This document shows positions 42,368 to 50,700 of a stretch of DNA of 55,104 bases, piece by piece; position 1 is the first letter of the stretch; every line of letters begins with the position of its first letter. The position numbers and the translations under genes are program-made. The stretch lies in NCBI GenBank assembly GCA_902800815.1, contig CADCGB010000016.1, forward strand, positions 1 to 55,104, written 5' to 3'. The notes under the pieces are model-generated. The model worked only from the letters and a program-made list of their open reading frames with translations, was not told where the DNA came from and made no database searches. The stretch comes from Fibrobacter succinogenes. Lineage in GTDB: Bacteria; Fibrobacterota; Fibrobacteria; Fibrobacterales; Fibrobacteraceae.

Positions 42368-44149
42368 GTGCCTCGTAAAAACATGGAGGAAAGCCGTGGC
42401 TGCTTTATGCCCGCGGTTGCTTGCCTCGTTATTGTTTTACTTCTTTGCCTGGGGCGCGCGTGGTGCGGTGAGCGCGACGTGCCCGACAAGGTTTCGCTCG
42501 ATTTCGTGGATGCGAGCCTGCAGGATGTCGCCCGCTCGGTGTCGCTTGCCTACGGGGTACCCGTGCTTGTGGATGCGGGTGCGGAAGCGCGCGTCACGTT
42601 CCACCTTGATGGCGTCGGGCTGCTGGAGGGGCTCACGTCGTTGTGTTCTACCCTCGGGCTCGAACTCATTCGCGATGGGACGGTTTTCCATATCCGCAAG
42701 CGGCTGGAACGTGGCGAGAATTTTTTCCGGGTCGCGGATTCGCTTGTGTCGCTTGACGTGCGGGAGCGCGACGTTCGCGAGTTTATCCGGGACTTTTCTG
42801 CGAATACGGGCCTGAACGTTGTGGCGTCGCCCGATGTCGCGGGGCTTGTGAGTGGCCATCTGGAATCCGTACCGCCCGCGATGGCGCTCCGTGTCCTGCT
42901 GGAATCGCACGGTTTTCGCGTGAGGCGCGATGCGGACTGCTTTCGCGTGGAATTGCCGCGCAATACGCCCGCGGGGGCTGCGGGCGGTGCGGGTGGCGCA
43001 GGCTCCGTGCCAGATATCGTTCAGGACGATTCGCTCTATTCCGTGGAACTGGATGGCACGCCGCTGGATGTGTTCCTCAAGGAATGTGCGCGGGTGGCGA
43101 ACCTCAACCTAGTTTTATACGGCGACGTGCGCGAAAACTTGCAGATGCGCTTTGAGCGTGTCCCGCTGGCGAACCTCTTGCAGTCGCTTTTCCGCGGGAG
43201 CCGTTACACCTATGCGCTGGACTCGAATACTTTGTTCGTGACGGAACGCGGGGCGAAAAACGTGCTTTCGCGAACGGAACTTTACCCGCTGAAGAACGCT
43301 TCTCCCGAAATTATGATGGCACAACTTTCCAAGCTGTTGCCGGGTTCGTGGCTTGTCGTGTCGGAAGTGAAGGAGCAGAACGCGCTGATGTTGCGCGGGT
43401 CACCCTCCGAAATCGCGGACGCAGCTGCAATCCTCGAGCGGCTGGACAGGGCTGCCATGCAGGTAACCATCTCGTGCGTGATTGTGGAACTCAAGCGTGG
43501 GCGAAATTTCGAGTTCGGGCTCCATAGCGGGGCCACGCGCAAGACGGGCGAGAACGACCTGGGCGTGCGCGGGTTCTGGGACTTTATGGGGAAGGACGTT
43601 TCCGCTTCGGGCGCGTTCGGAAAAATCGGAATTTTACCGGCACGTTTCGAGATGGAACTTGCCGCGATGGAGGAGAACAACAAGGCCGAAGTCCTTGCGC
43701 GCCCGCGACTCACGACGTTAAACGGGAACAAGGCGGAACTGAACGTGACGAATACGGTCTATTACCTAGTGAGCCAGGTTTCTGCGGACGGCTACCCGAT
43801 TACGGACTACCGCTCGTTCAATGACGGAATCTCGCTGGAAATCACCCCGACAGTTACGCAGGGCGGGAGCATTACGCTGAACATTTCGCCCGAAATCAAG
43901 ACGGCGGGGCGCTCGAGCGGCGACGGCCCGCGTGATATCAGTACCCGCAACCTGAAAACGACCGTCACGCTGAAAAACGGCGAGACGCTTTGCCTGGGCG
44001 GGCTCGTGCGCAAGAGCAAATCCGAAGTCCGGAACGCAGTTCCGTTTCTTGGGAGCATCCCGCTTATCGGCAGGCTTTTCAGTTATGTGAGCGAGGTCGA
44101 AGACGAGAGCGAACTGGCCATCTTCATCACGCCCGAGGTGGAATTCTGA
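42368..44149 (+). CDS. Secretin (GspD/PilQ-like) of a type II secretion/type IV pilus-like system
   Basis: The 593-residue product has a signal peptide (about 14-33) and three N-terminal STN/N-type modules: VSLDFVDASLQDVARSVSL (about 42-110), VSLDVRERDVREFI (about 127-195) and SVELDGTPLDVFLKE (about 225-292). A secretin_N-type domain (about 303-365) follows, then the secretin barrel from about 440 to 590 with ARPRLTTLNGNKAEL, ISLEITPTVTQGGSI and the GLVRKSKSEVRNAVPFLGSI motif. GTG 42368 has GGGAGG 4 bases upstream; ATG 42383 is an alternative. Secretins form outer-membrane channels. It heads a five-gene overlapping operon with pseudopilin-like genes but no ATPase. A Gly/Ala-rich linker lies near 201-214. 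Confidence 0.9.
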   Translation: MPRKNMEESRGCFMPAVACLVIVLLLCLGRAWCGERDVPDKVSLDFVDASLQDVARSVSLAYGVPVLVDAGAEARVTFHLDGVGLLEGLTSLCSTLGLELIRDGTVFHIRKRLERGENFFRVADSLVSLDVRERDVREFIRDFSANTGLNVVASPDVAGLVSGHLESVPPAMALRVLLESHGFRVRRDADCFRVELPRNTPAGAAGGAGGAGSVPDIVQDDSLYSVELDGTPLDVFLKECARVANLNLVLYGDVRENLQMRFERVPLANLLQSLFRGSRYTYALDSNTLFVTERGAKNVLSRTELYPLKNASPEIMMAQLSKLLPGSWLVVSEVKEQNALMLRGSPSEIADAAAILERLDRAAMQVTISCVIVELKRGRNFEFGLHSGATRKTGENDLGVRGFWDFMGKDVSASGAFGKIGILPARFEMELAAMEENNKAEVLARPRLTTLNGNKAELNVTNTVYYLVSQVSADGYPITDYRSFNDGISLEITPTVTQGGSITLNISPEIKTAGRSSGDGPRDISTRNLKTTVTLKNGETLCLGGLVRKSKSEVRNAVPFLGSIPLIGRLFSYVSEVEDESELAIFITPEVEF

Positions 44150-45249
44150 TGTGGGCGAGAACGGCTTTTGTGGAGGCTCGGCTCTGGACCTGGGAGGTGG
44201 TGACAGGCTTCGACGGCGTGCTGGACCCGGTAACGTTGCGAAAACGTTTCGCCGAGGATTTCCCGAGTGTCGCGCAGTCGTATTCAGAAGGCTCTTGCAC
44301 GGCGCAATCCGTATTCCGCGAAATGGTGAGCTTCAACAGCACGGACGGGCGAAAGCACCGTTACTTGGTAATGCTTGCGAATGGGAATGCTGCGGAAAAG
44401 GATGTCGCGAAACTGCGAGGGCGCGGAGACCGCGTATTGCCTCGGATGGCGATGCTCTACGGTTATGCGGACAAACTAATGCGCGAGGAAGATGCTTGCG
44501 AGAACGTTTATTGCGGGTGCAGCCTGCGCGAAAGTTGTGGGAACTGCCGCTTCGCATTTTTGGATAACGGCTGGCTATACATCCTCGTCTTTTTTGAAGG
44601 AAGGCTTTGCCACTGGAGCGAGGAACCTCACCATAATAAAGAGAGCGTGCAGGAGCGTCTCGGACGGTTTGACGTTTTTCTCCGGAGCGATGACCTGTTT
44701 TCGCGGGCGGAAAAATGGTACTGCGCGTTTATGGACGTAGGGAGTGTGCCGGAACCAGAACGGCGCTGCTGGTTGTGTCGTGCGGGTCGTGATCCGTTCT
44801 GGCGGGTAAAGACCTGCGGGAAGGTTGTTTGGCCTGCGCTTGCTGCGGGCTTTGCGCTGTTGCTTGCCGTTAGTGCCTGGTGGAATGTTCTTTCGGGCGA
44901 TTTGCCGGGCGCGGCACCCGAAGTAATATCGCCTGCGGGCACGGAACTTCCGGCGCTCACGCCTCCGCCGGAGATGCGCCCGAGCGAAGAGCCGGCCGCG
45001 CAGTTTAATGAGGAAATGGCTGCACCGTTTAACAAAACGACAAACAATGAGAATACCTGCGACCTCCCTCCTGTCCGCTTGCACGGCGTCGTGGCGGGGC
45101 GCATCTTCAGCGCATCGATTGCGGGTGCATCGCCTTCCTGGTACAACCTCGGGGATACCCTCGGGCCCTTCGAAGTCGTTTCTATCGGGAAGGACCGTGT
45201 GCAGCTTGCCTGCGGGGGCGAAATTCGGGAGGTCCGCAATGGAATGTAA
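44149..45249 (+). CDS. Cysteine-rich inner-membrane protein, GspL-like N-terminus and GspC-like C-terminus (putative)
   Basis: The 366-residue product has a cytoplasmic part (1-224), one membrane helix (about 225-247) and a periplasmic part. The N-terminal part has FAFLDNGWLYILVFFEGRL, reminiscent of degenerate GspL/PilM actin-like folds. The C-terminal ~60 residues (VRLHGVVAGRIFSASI, NLGDTLGPFEVVSIGKDRVQL) match the GspC/PilP homology region that contacts secretins. Cysteines cluster at C117-x4-C122-x-C124-x5-C130-x2-C133 and CWLC (207-210), suggesting a metal site. ATG 44149 shares a base with the secretin stop TGA (44147-44149), so a longer upstream frame is rejected. Function is inferred from context. 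Confidence 0.65.
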   Translation: MWARTAFVEARLWTWEVVTGFDGVLDPVTLRKRFAEDFPSVAQSYSEGSCTAQSVFREMVSFNSTDGRKHRYLVMLANGNAAEKDVAKLRGRGDRVLPRMAMLYGYADKLMREEDACENVYCGCSLRESCGNCRFAFLDNGWLYILVFFEGRLCHWSEEPHHNKESVQERLGRFDVFLRSDDLFSRAEKWYCAFMDVGSVPEPERRCWLCRAGRDPFWRVKTCGKVVWPALAAGFALLLAVSAWWNVLSGDLPGAAPEVISPAGTELPALTPPPEMRPSEEPAAQFNEEMAAPFNKTTNNENTCDLPPVRLHGVVAGRIFSASIAGASPSWYNLGDTLGPFEVVSIGKDRVQLACGGEIREVRNGM

Positions 45250-46261
45250 GCGCGGTTTCGTTCTGGGATTTGTCCTCACGCTTATCCTTTCACTCACCAT
45301 CCTGTTCGGTTGCCTTTTGCGGGTGCCGGGAAGCGTGCTGCGTTATACGAACCGCTATGCCCGCGAGGTGCAGGCGGTCTACGATGCGGAATCGGCAATT
45401 ATTGCGAACCTATCGGGATTCCCTGACGGGTTCTTTGCGGGGCTCCCGCCGGTAAGTGCCGAGGCTGTTGGCCCGTGGGGTCGCATTTGTGCCCCGCTAC
45501 TGGTCGGCGGGCATCTTGTACCAGTAAAAATCCCGCATTCCATGCCTGCAAATACATTGCGTCCTGCATCAGCAAATACAGCCCCCAGCCTATGTGCATA
45601 TTACGGCACGCGCTATTCCCGCCTGAGATTTGACGACTGGTACACAGCCATGACGCAGTACCGTGCAACTCTCCGCGAGTCCATCACGACGGCAAGGGGC
45701 TTTCACGTCATGTCCGGCAACAGGCGCATCTTCCGGCTCGATTCCGCAATCGCGTTGCATGTGAGCGATGGCGACCTCACGCTTGATTTCGATACGCATG
45801 TCCCTTCTGCTGCCTTTCTGGTCGATGGCTCTGTGAGCGTAAAAGGGCGGGCGTGTTTCGACACGTTGCGCATCTATGCCGAAGGCGAGGTAACCCTCGG
45901 CGGGGGAGTCTCGGTCGCGCATCTGGAAGTCTATTCCGGAGCGTCGCTGGAGGTGCGCTCCTCCTTCGCTTTCTCGGGCCTGCTCTATGCCCGCGATATC
46001 GTGACAATCCGCGACCGTGCGCGGGCAGGTTTCCCGAGTGTTGCCGTATCGCTCGGTTCGGGCGGCGGGCGCGTTGCCCTCCTGAATCGTGCCGCCTTCT
46101 CGGGCGTACTTGCCGCACCCGGTGGCATAGTCGAACTCGATGTTCCTGATAGCCTTTTCGGTGCAGCATACCCCGGAGACGTGCGTGACTCGGCGCACGC
46201 GCTCCTTCCCGCATTCTTCGACGGTGAGAGCGTCGTCTTCCGGAGGGCCGCTCGGCTATGA
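45239..46261 (+). CDS. GspK/PilX-like pseudopilin with a C-terminal beta-repeat region
   Basis: The 340-residue product starts MECKRGFVLGFVLTLILSL, with a basic leader, Arg-Gly at the prepilin peptidase site and a hydrophobic helix. There is no Glu at mature position 5, as in GspK. AVYDAESAI after the helix is typical of GspK/PilX. The remainder (about 170-340) is made of short repeated strands (VDGSVSVKGRACF, VTLGGGVSVAHLEVYSGASL), suggesting a beta-helix or bactofilin-like fold, which is unusual for a pseudopilin. It overlaps the upstream gene by 11 bases and the next by 4 bases. Confidence 0.6.
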   Translation: MECKRGFVLGFVLTLILSLTILFGCLLRVPGSVLRYTNRYAREVQAVYDAESAIIANLSGFPDGFFAGLPPVSAEAVGPWGRICAPLLVGGHLVPVKIPHSMPANTLRPASANTAPSLCAYYGTRYSRLRFDDWYTAMTQYRATLRESITTARGFHVMSGNRRIFRLDSAIALHVSDGDLTLDFDTHVPSAAFLVDGSVSVKGRACFDTLRIYAEGEVTLGGGVSVAHLEVYSGASLEVRSSFAFSGLLYARDIVTIRDRARAGFPSVAVSLGSGGGRVALLNRAAFSGVLAAPGGIVELDVPDSLFGAAYPGDVRDSAHALLPAFFDGESVVFRRAARL

Positions 46262-46716
46262 CCCGCGATAAACGTCTTGCAACCCGCGATAAACGTAAAG
46301 GCTTTACCCTCCTTGAAACCCTCGTGGCACTTGCGGTCCTTGCCGCAGGGGCGGCCGCCCTCTCGCTTTACCTGGGGGCGTTCCGGCACATTTCTTCCCT
46401 CGAGTTCGCGCATTCCGACAGCGCTCTCGCTGCCGTCGCTTACATGGAATCGCAAGTTACCGCCCTGCCCGCCTGCGCCGACACCGTCTATACCCGCCGC
46501 GCATCCCTAACCCGCAACACACCCGAAATAAGCAATCAGCCCGAAACAAACATCCCACCCGAAATAAACGACAATCCCGCGACAAACGACAAAACGACCA
46601 TTTTCCCCGAAATAATTACCACTCCCATCCCCGCCACGTCGCTCCAGTGGCTCGAAATCCGCACACCCGACTACACTTTCAGGAGGCTCATCCGGTGCAA
46701 AAAGGCTTCTCGTTAA
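46258..46716 (+). CDS. Prepilin-type pseudopilin (GspI/PilV-like)
   Basis: The 152-residue product has the type IV prepilin motif KGFTLLETLVALAVLAAGAA, with Gly before Phe1 and Glu5. The C-terminal part is unusually rich in Asn, Thr, Pro and Glu (about 85-125), which looks like a disordered insert before the last strand SLQWLEIRTPDYTFRR. It overlaps the preceding gene by 4 bases and the following one by 22 bases. In the operon it would be a minor pseudopilin. Confidence 0.8.
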   Translation: MTRDKRLATRDKRKGFTLLETLVALAVLAAGAAALSLYLGAFRHISSLEFAHSDSALAAVAYMESQVTALPACADTVYTRRASLTRNTPEISNQPETNIPPEINDNPATNDKTTIFPEIITTPIPATSLQWLEIRTPDYTFRRLIRCKKASR

Positions 46717-46904
46717 TCGAACTCGTCGTCGCACTCGCTGTCGCAGGCATCCTGGTCTCGTCTGCGCTTGGGCTCTACGGGATGTTCCACCGTGAATACG
46801 TGCACGGCCTTGCCGCCTACGATTCCCGCGCTACGGAGCATATCCATACCATGCAAAAAAGCATCCGCGACCTGCGCGAATGCTCCGATGCTAAAAGGCT
46901 GTAA
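46695..46904 (+). CDS. Short prepilin-like protein (GspH/GspJ-like, 69 aa)
   Basis: The GTG at 46695 has AGGAGG at 46681-46686, 8 bases upstream, and gives MQKGFSLIELVVALAVAG, a perfect prepilin N-terminus with Glu5. A longer ATG frame would put about 16 residues before the leader, so GTG is chosen. The product is only 69 residues, about half the length of usual pseudopilins, with a helix and a short charged tail. It may be truncated or may be a genuine minimal pseudopilin. It overlaps the upstream pseudopilin by 22 bases and ends 5 bases before the convergent glycosyltransferase. Confidence 0.75.
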   Translation: MQKGFSLIELVVALAVAGILVSSALGLYGMFHREYVHGLAAYDSRATEHIHTMQKSIRDLRECSDAKRL

Positions 46905-46909
46905 CTGGA

Positions 46910-48460
46910 TTACGATTCCTGTACTTCGACGTTGCCGTGTTCCTTGCGGGCCTTGTGCACTTCGATAATGTTGCCAATGAAGTGCATAAAGCTCAGAACG
47001 CCCACGGAGAGGAAACCCACCGCGTAGAGTGCGAGGAACGGTCCGATGATGAACTTCTGTGCGCCGATGTATTCCAGAAGACCGAAGATGCAGTACACGC
47101 CCACGGCAAGTTCGAGAACTGCCATCCAGGGGAACTTCTGTGCGTAGTGGCTCTTCGCCTTCTTCTTGGATCCGCCACTCTTCGGGGTGCGGACAAAGCT
47201 GCCCTTCACGCCGGTCACGGCACCGAACACGGCACGCGTGTTGTTCACGGCGATGCCCACGCCAAGCGCCATCAGGATGGGGAGGCTGAGCATGCGGATT
47301 TTCCAGCCGGTATAGCCGGAGCAGCGCTGTGCGACAAAGTAAAGAACGGAAGGTGCGATTGCGGCGAGGAAAATGAAACTGAAGCCGACCGTGTAGGCCC
47401 AACTTGGGAGGTGTGCGACCGGTTCGAAGAACGCGAGGAGCGGCCAGGCGCAGAGGGCGGTAAACAGCATGCAGGGGTGAATCGAGTAGTGCGTGGTGTG
47501 CAGGAACGCGCCAATCTTGATGCGGAGCGGGACCTTGGCCTTCCACACGCGCGGCAAGATCTTGATTGCCGTCTGGATGGAACCGCGGGCCCAGCGGAAC
47601 TGCTGTGCCTTGTAGGCGTTGATATCGTTCGGGAGTTCTGCCGGCACAATCACGTCGAACACGAACTTCATCTTCCATCCGGCCAGCTGGCTGCGGTAAG
47701 AAAGGTCCATGTCTTCGGTCAGGGTGTCGCCTTCCCAGCCGCCACCGCCGTAGATGGCCTGCTTGCGCCAGACGCCTGCAGTGCCGTTGAAGTTCATGAA
47801 CAGCTTGCCCCAGCTACGGGCGGACTGCTCGATAACGAAGTGACCGTCGATACCGATGGACTGGGCAAGCGTAAGGCCCGATTCCGTGCGGTTCAGGTGG
47901 CCCCAGCGACCCTGGACAAGGCCAATCTGGTCGTCCATCACCAGGTAGGGGATGGTCTTGAGGAGGAAGTCCTTCTCCGGAACGAAGTCGGCGTCGAAAA
48001 TCGCGAGGAAATCGCCCTTCGCGACGGCCATGGCTTCCTTGAGGGCGCCGGCCTTGAATTCCTGGCGGTTCGTACGGTGAATAAGCTTGATGTCGTAACC
48101 CTTCGCGGCAAGTTCGGCCACCTTCTTCTTCGCCACTTCGTAGCATTCGTCGGTGGAGTCGTCCAGAACCTGGATTTCGTGCTTGTCCTTGGGGTAGTCG
48201 ATAGCGCAGACAGCGTCGAGCAGACGTTCCACGCAGTTCGCCTCGTTAAATACGGGGAGCTGGGTCGTGACCTGCGGGAGGTCATTGATGGAATGCTCGC
48301 GGTAGAACTTGAGAATCTTTTTGCGGTCTGATAGTCTAGTATGGCGGCTATTCTTCAGGAATAGATATATGCTGTAGTAGCAACTGAACCCGTAAATCAC
48401 CAATCCCACGCCGGCGATGACATAGACTACGAACATTGCGTAGAGGAGAACTGTATTCAT
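46910..48460 (-). CDS. Membrane glycosyltransferase family 2, cellulose synthase-like
   Basis: The 516-residue protein has N-terminal membrane helices (about 4-33), a cytoplasmic GT2 domain (about 58-290) and four or more C-terminal helices. The GT2 motifs are TTQLPVFNEANCVERLL, VLDDSTD, the D-x-D FDADF, TEDMDLSYR and the QxxRW motif QQFRWARGS. This architecture matches processive beta-glycan synthases such as cellulose, mannan or glucan synthases. It likely makes an extracellular or envelope polysaccharide. No cyclic-di-GMP PilZ domain is visible at the C-terminus. A TATATTT box lies 39 bases before the ATG. Confidence 0.9.
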   Translation of the reverse strand: MNTVLLYAMFVVYVIAGVGLVIYGFSCYYSIYLFLKNSRHTRLSDRKKILKFYREHSINDLPQVTTQLPVFNEANCVERLLDAVCAIDYPKDKHEIQVLDDSTDECYEVAKKKVAELAAKGYDIKLIHRTNRQEFKAGALKEAMAVAKGDFLAIFDADFVPEKDFLLKTIPYLVMDDQIGLVQGRWGHLNRTESGLTLAQSIGIDGHFVIEQSARSWGKLFMNFNGTAGVWRKQAIYGGGGWEGDTLTEDMDLSYRSQLAGWKMKFVFDVIVPAELPNDINAYKAQQFRWARGSIQTAIKILPRVWKAKVPLRIKIGAFLHTTHYSIHPCMLFTALCAWPLLAFFEPVAHLPSWAYTVGFSFIFLAAIAPSVLYFVAQRCSGYTGWKIRMLSLPILMALGVGIAVNNTRAVFGAVTGVKGSFVRTPKSGGSKKKAKSHYAQKFPWMAVLELAVGVYCIFGLLEYIGAQKFIIGPFLALYAVGFLSVGVLSFMHFIGNIIEVHKARKEHGNVEVQES

Positions 48461-48499
48461 CGTTTACAAAACCTTTTGCATATTTAAATGCTTGGGCGC

Positions 48500-48506
48500 A
48501 AATATA
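48500..48506 (-). promoter_or_regulatory. TATATTTG box upstream of the GT2 gene
   Basis: Minus-strand TATATTTGCG lies 39 bases before the ATG at 48460. It is the same box as in other leader regions here, but with a normal 5' leader. Candidate -10. Confidence 0.3.
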
Positions 48507-48644
48507 GAAATCATAGCCCCTTTTTGCTATGTTTCGTTACTATTTTTATGGAAAAATACGTGATGAGTTTAACTTTTTTACAAAAAAACGCGTTTTTTGA
48601 CATTTTTGCGATGAAGTGCGATAAAAATGTATGTTTAGGTAAAA

Positions 48645-49184
48645 ATGATGGATGAACGGAATACAGACGGACCGTCTACGGTAGTCAAATGGATGCTTTC
48701 GCACAAGGGCGAGGCTGGTTTCGGGAGTGCCCTGAAATCGCTCCTGTCATATGCCTGTGCGGAGTGGTTCCGGGCCTCGTTCGGGGTACAACTTCTACCC
48801 GAGGACGCCCTTTCCAGGGTGGTGCTGGCAGGCGTTCCTGCGTATCCGGTCGGGCTGTGGCTCGAGCATCCGGAAGACCACTGCGAAGAAATCGCCCGTT
48901 TCTGCGATGACGTGAAGGCGGGCGTGCCGCTTACGGGCGTTACCCTGGATATACCCGACGTGCTCGACCTTCGGGGCGTGGTTTGCCCCGGGAATGCGGT
49001 CCGTTCCAGGCTCGTTATGTCGGGCTACCCCCGCGGGCGCGTGCTGAGGATTGCCCTCGACGAGGGTTCCCCTATCGAGAATGTTCCCGGAGCGCTGGTC
49101 GCAGATGGCTGCAGCATTCTCTCCCGTGAAAAAAAAGACGGTTTTTGGGAAATTTCTGTGGTCAAACCAATCGATAGTAAGTAA
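48645..49184 (+). CDS. Protein with a C-terminal TusA/SirA-like sulfurtransferase domain
   Basis: The 179-residue product has an unrecognised N-terminal part of about 100 residues (YACAEWFRASFGVQLLPED, EEIARFCDDVKAGVP), then a TusA-like domain from about 104: DVLDLRGVVCPGNAVRSRLV with Cys114-Pro115 at the persulfide-carrying position, then VLRIALDEGSPIENVPGALV and FWEISVVK. TusA proteins relay sulfur for tRNA thiolation or cofactor assembly. Fusion to a separate N-terminal domain is uncommon, so the partner is unclear. The ATG at 48645 has only a weak AGG upstream; 48648 is a near-identical alternative. Confidence 0.75.
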   Translation: MMDERNTDGPSTVVKWMLSHKGEAGFGSALKSLLSYACAEWFRASFGVQLLPEDALSRVVLAGVPAYPVGLWLEHPEDHCEEIARFCDDVKAGVPLTGVTLDIPDVLDLRGVVCPGNAVRSRLVMSGYPRGRVLRIALDEGSPIENVPGALVADGCSILSREKKDGFWEISVVKPIDSK

Positions 49185-49193
49185 ATTAAAGGC

Positions 49194-49784
49194 ATGGAAA
49201 ACAGGATCCTCATAATCGGCGATGAACTCCTTGGCGAGCAGGGCGAGGTTGCCTCCCGCATGGCCGAGATGCTCCTGTGCCGCGAACCCTCGCGCCCCAT
49301 GCAGTTCTCCATAAACGCCCCGGTACCGCTCACCATACCGCAGCTCATCGCGCGTGCGGCTTCCGACATTATCGGCAAGAAGGCTGGCCGCATAGTGCTG
49401 GGGCTCGGCTACAGCGACCTGAAGAAGGATTCGGGCTCGGGCTTCCTTACGGCGGAGAACTACACGAGCCTCGTACGTGAACTTGTCAACAAGACGCAGT
49501 CTGGCATCTTCGTGGTGACAATCCCTCCGGATTCCGTGCCCGGCGTGAGCGACAAGGTGGATATCCTCAACAATGCCATCCGGGCGTTCGAGACAACGTT
49601 CCCCACGCGGGTGAAGGTGCTCGACTTCGCGAAGCACGCGGAAAATTTCAAGGAAAAGCAGCTGGAAAGGGGCAAATTTGCCCGTAGCCTGTACTCGGAA
49701 GACGCAAAACCCACCTCTTTGTGCATTACGCTCGAATCGCTTTTCTTGCAAGATTGTATATTAAGAGAGTTAGAAGATAAATAA
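49194..49784 (+). CDS. Hypothetical protein, possibly SGNH-like
   Basis: The 196-residue soluble product starts MENRILIIGDELLGEQGEV. The IIGDELL segment sits where SGNH hydrolases have a GDSL block, but with Glu in place of the nucleophilic Ser. IVLGLGYSDLKKDSGSG resembles the G-x-N-D block III region and IFVVTIPPDS follows like a central strand; no clear D-x-x-H is seen. It may be a non-catalytic SGNH-like protein or something else entirely. It follows the TusA-domain gene by 9 bases and the zinc-ribbon gene by 9 bases, so all three are probably co-transcribed. Confidence 0.5.
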   Translation: MENRILIIGDELLGEQGEVASRMAEMLLCREPSRPMQFSINAPVPLTIPQLIARAASDIIGKKAGRIVLGLGYSDLKKDSGSGFLTAENYTSLVRELVNKTQSGIFVVTIPPDSVPGVSDKVDILNNAIRAFETTFPTRVKVLDFAKHAENFKEKQLERGKFARSLYSEDAKPTSLCITLESLFLQDCILRELEDK

Positions 49785-49793
49785 GGAGCAGAT

Positions 49794-50132
49794 ATGGGTC
49801 TTTTAGACGATGGTTTTGCCAGAAAGATTGCAGCCCAGAGACGTGCCTGGGACATGACGACGGAACACGACAACAAGAATCGCGAGCCGCGTCAGCCCGC
49901 AGCCCCCAAGATGGGCGTGTGCGACAAGTGCCACAAGGAAACGATGGTTCGTGCCTTCCGTAGCCGTCAGACAGACCGCATGGACGGTGCCGCCAGTTTC
50001 GGGACGGTGTTCAAGCACTACTGCGAGGAATGCGCTCCGAAGTCCCGCGCCCAGAAGGACGCCGAGGTCCCGCAGCTCACGAACAAGCAGGTTAAGAACC
50101 TGATGCGTTCGGCAAAGAAGGGCCTGCTCTAA
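49794..50132 (+). CDS. Zinc-ribbon-type hypothetical protein
   Basis: The 112-residue product has a CDKC pair (Cys43, Cys46) and a CEEC pair (Cys77, Cys80), consistent with one zinc-binding ribbon. The rest is charged and rich in Lys, Arg and Ala, with a basic C-terminus (KQVKNLMRSAKKGLL) that could contact nucleic acid. No family recognised. AAGGAG at 49782-49788 is a good ribosome site. Confidence 0.65.
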   Translation: MGLLDDGFARKIAAQRRAWDMTTEHDNKNREPRQPAAPKMGVCDKCHKETMVRAFRSRQTDRMDGAASFGTVFKHYCEECAPKSRAQKDAEVPQLTNKQVKNLMRSAKKGLL

Positions 50133-50135
50133 AAA

Positions 50136-50687
50136 TCAAATTACCTTATCGGTAACCGCTTTCCACTCGCCGGGTTTTAGTTCGCCCAGCGGGATATTCC
50201 CTATTTGTACGCGGATAAGCCGGAGCGTGGGGAACCCGACCGCAGCCGTCATGTGGCGCACCTGGCGGTTCTTGCCTTCTATAAGGGTTAGGCGTACCCA
50301 ACTTGTGGGGATGTTCGCGCGGTAACGGACAGGAGGGTTGCGCGGCCAGAGCCAGTCGGGCTCCTCGGCAATCTCTGCCTTGCAGGGCTTGGTGTGGTAA
50401 CCCTTGATATCTACGCCCTTCGATAACTTTTGAACGGCTTCTTCGGTAATCTGCCCATCGACTTGCGCTAGGTAGGTGCGCGGGTGCTCGAATTGCGGGT
50501 CCAGCAACTTCTTGATGAGTTTCCCGTTGTCTGTCAGGAGCAGGGCGCCTTCGCTGTCGTGGTCGAGCCTGCCTGCCGCATACACTCCCGGCGGGAACCC
50601 GAATGTATCGAGCGCCGCGTGCCCCGATTCGGGCGTGAACTGGCTCAGTACGCCGAAGGGCTTGTTGAAGAGGATTACGGTAGACAT
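50136..50687 (-). CDS. rluE: 23S rRNA pseudouridine synthase, RluE family
   Basis: The 183-residue RsuA/RluB-type synthase starts STVILFNKPFGVLSQFTPES and carries the catalytic Asp in YAAGRLDHDSEGALLLT. NRQVRHMTAAVGFPTLRLIR is the C-terminal family motif. It lacks an S4 domain, as RluE does; RluE modifies U2457 of 23S rRNA in E. coli. It lies 13 bases after the CBM9-like gene on the same strand, so they are probably co-transcribed. Confidence 0.88.
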   Translation of the reverse strand: MSTVILFNKPFGVLSQFTPESGHAALDTFGFPPGVYAAGRLDHDSEGALLLTDNGKLIKKLLDPQFEHPRTYLAQVDGQITEEAVQKLSKGVDIKGYHTKPCKAEIAEEPDWLWPRNPPVRYRANIPTSWVRLTLIEGKNRQVRHMTAAVGFPTLRLIRVQIGNIPLGELKPGEWKAVTDKVI

Positions 50688-50700
50688 CTTTTATAAGGGG

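Noticed and set aside
43990..44148. Upstream extension of the GspL/GspC-like frame by 53 residues
   Set aside because: It lies inside the conserved secretin C-terminus. ATG 44149 overlapping the secretin stop by one base is the natural start.
46937..48331. A 464-residue plus-strand open frame opposite the GT2 gene
   Set aside because: The GT2 frame carries D-x-D and QxxRW motifs, while the opposite frame has no recognisable feature and overlaps it completely.
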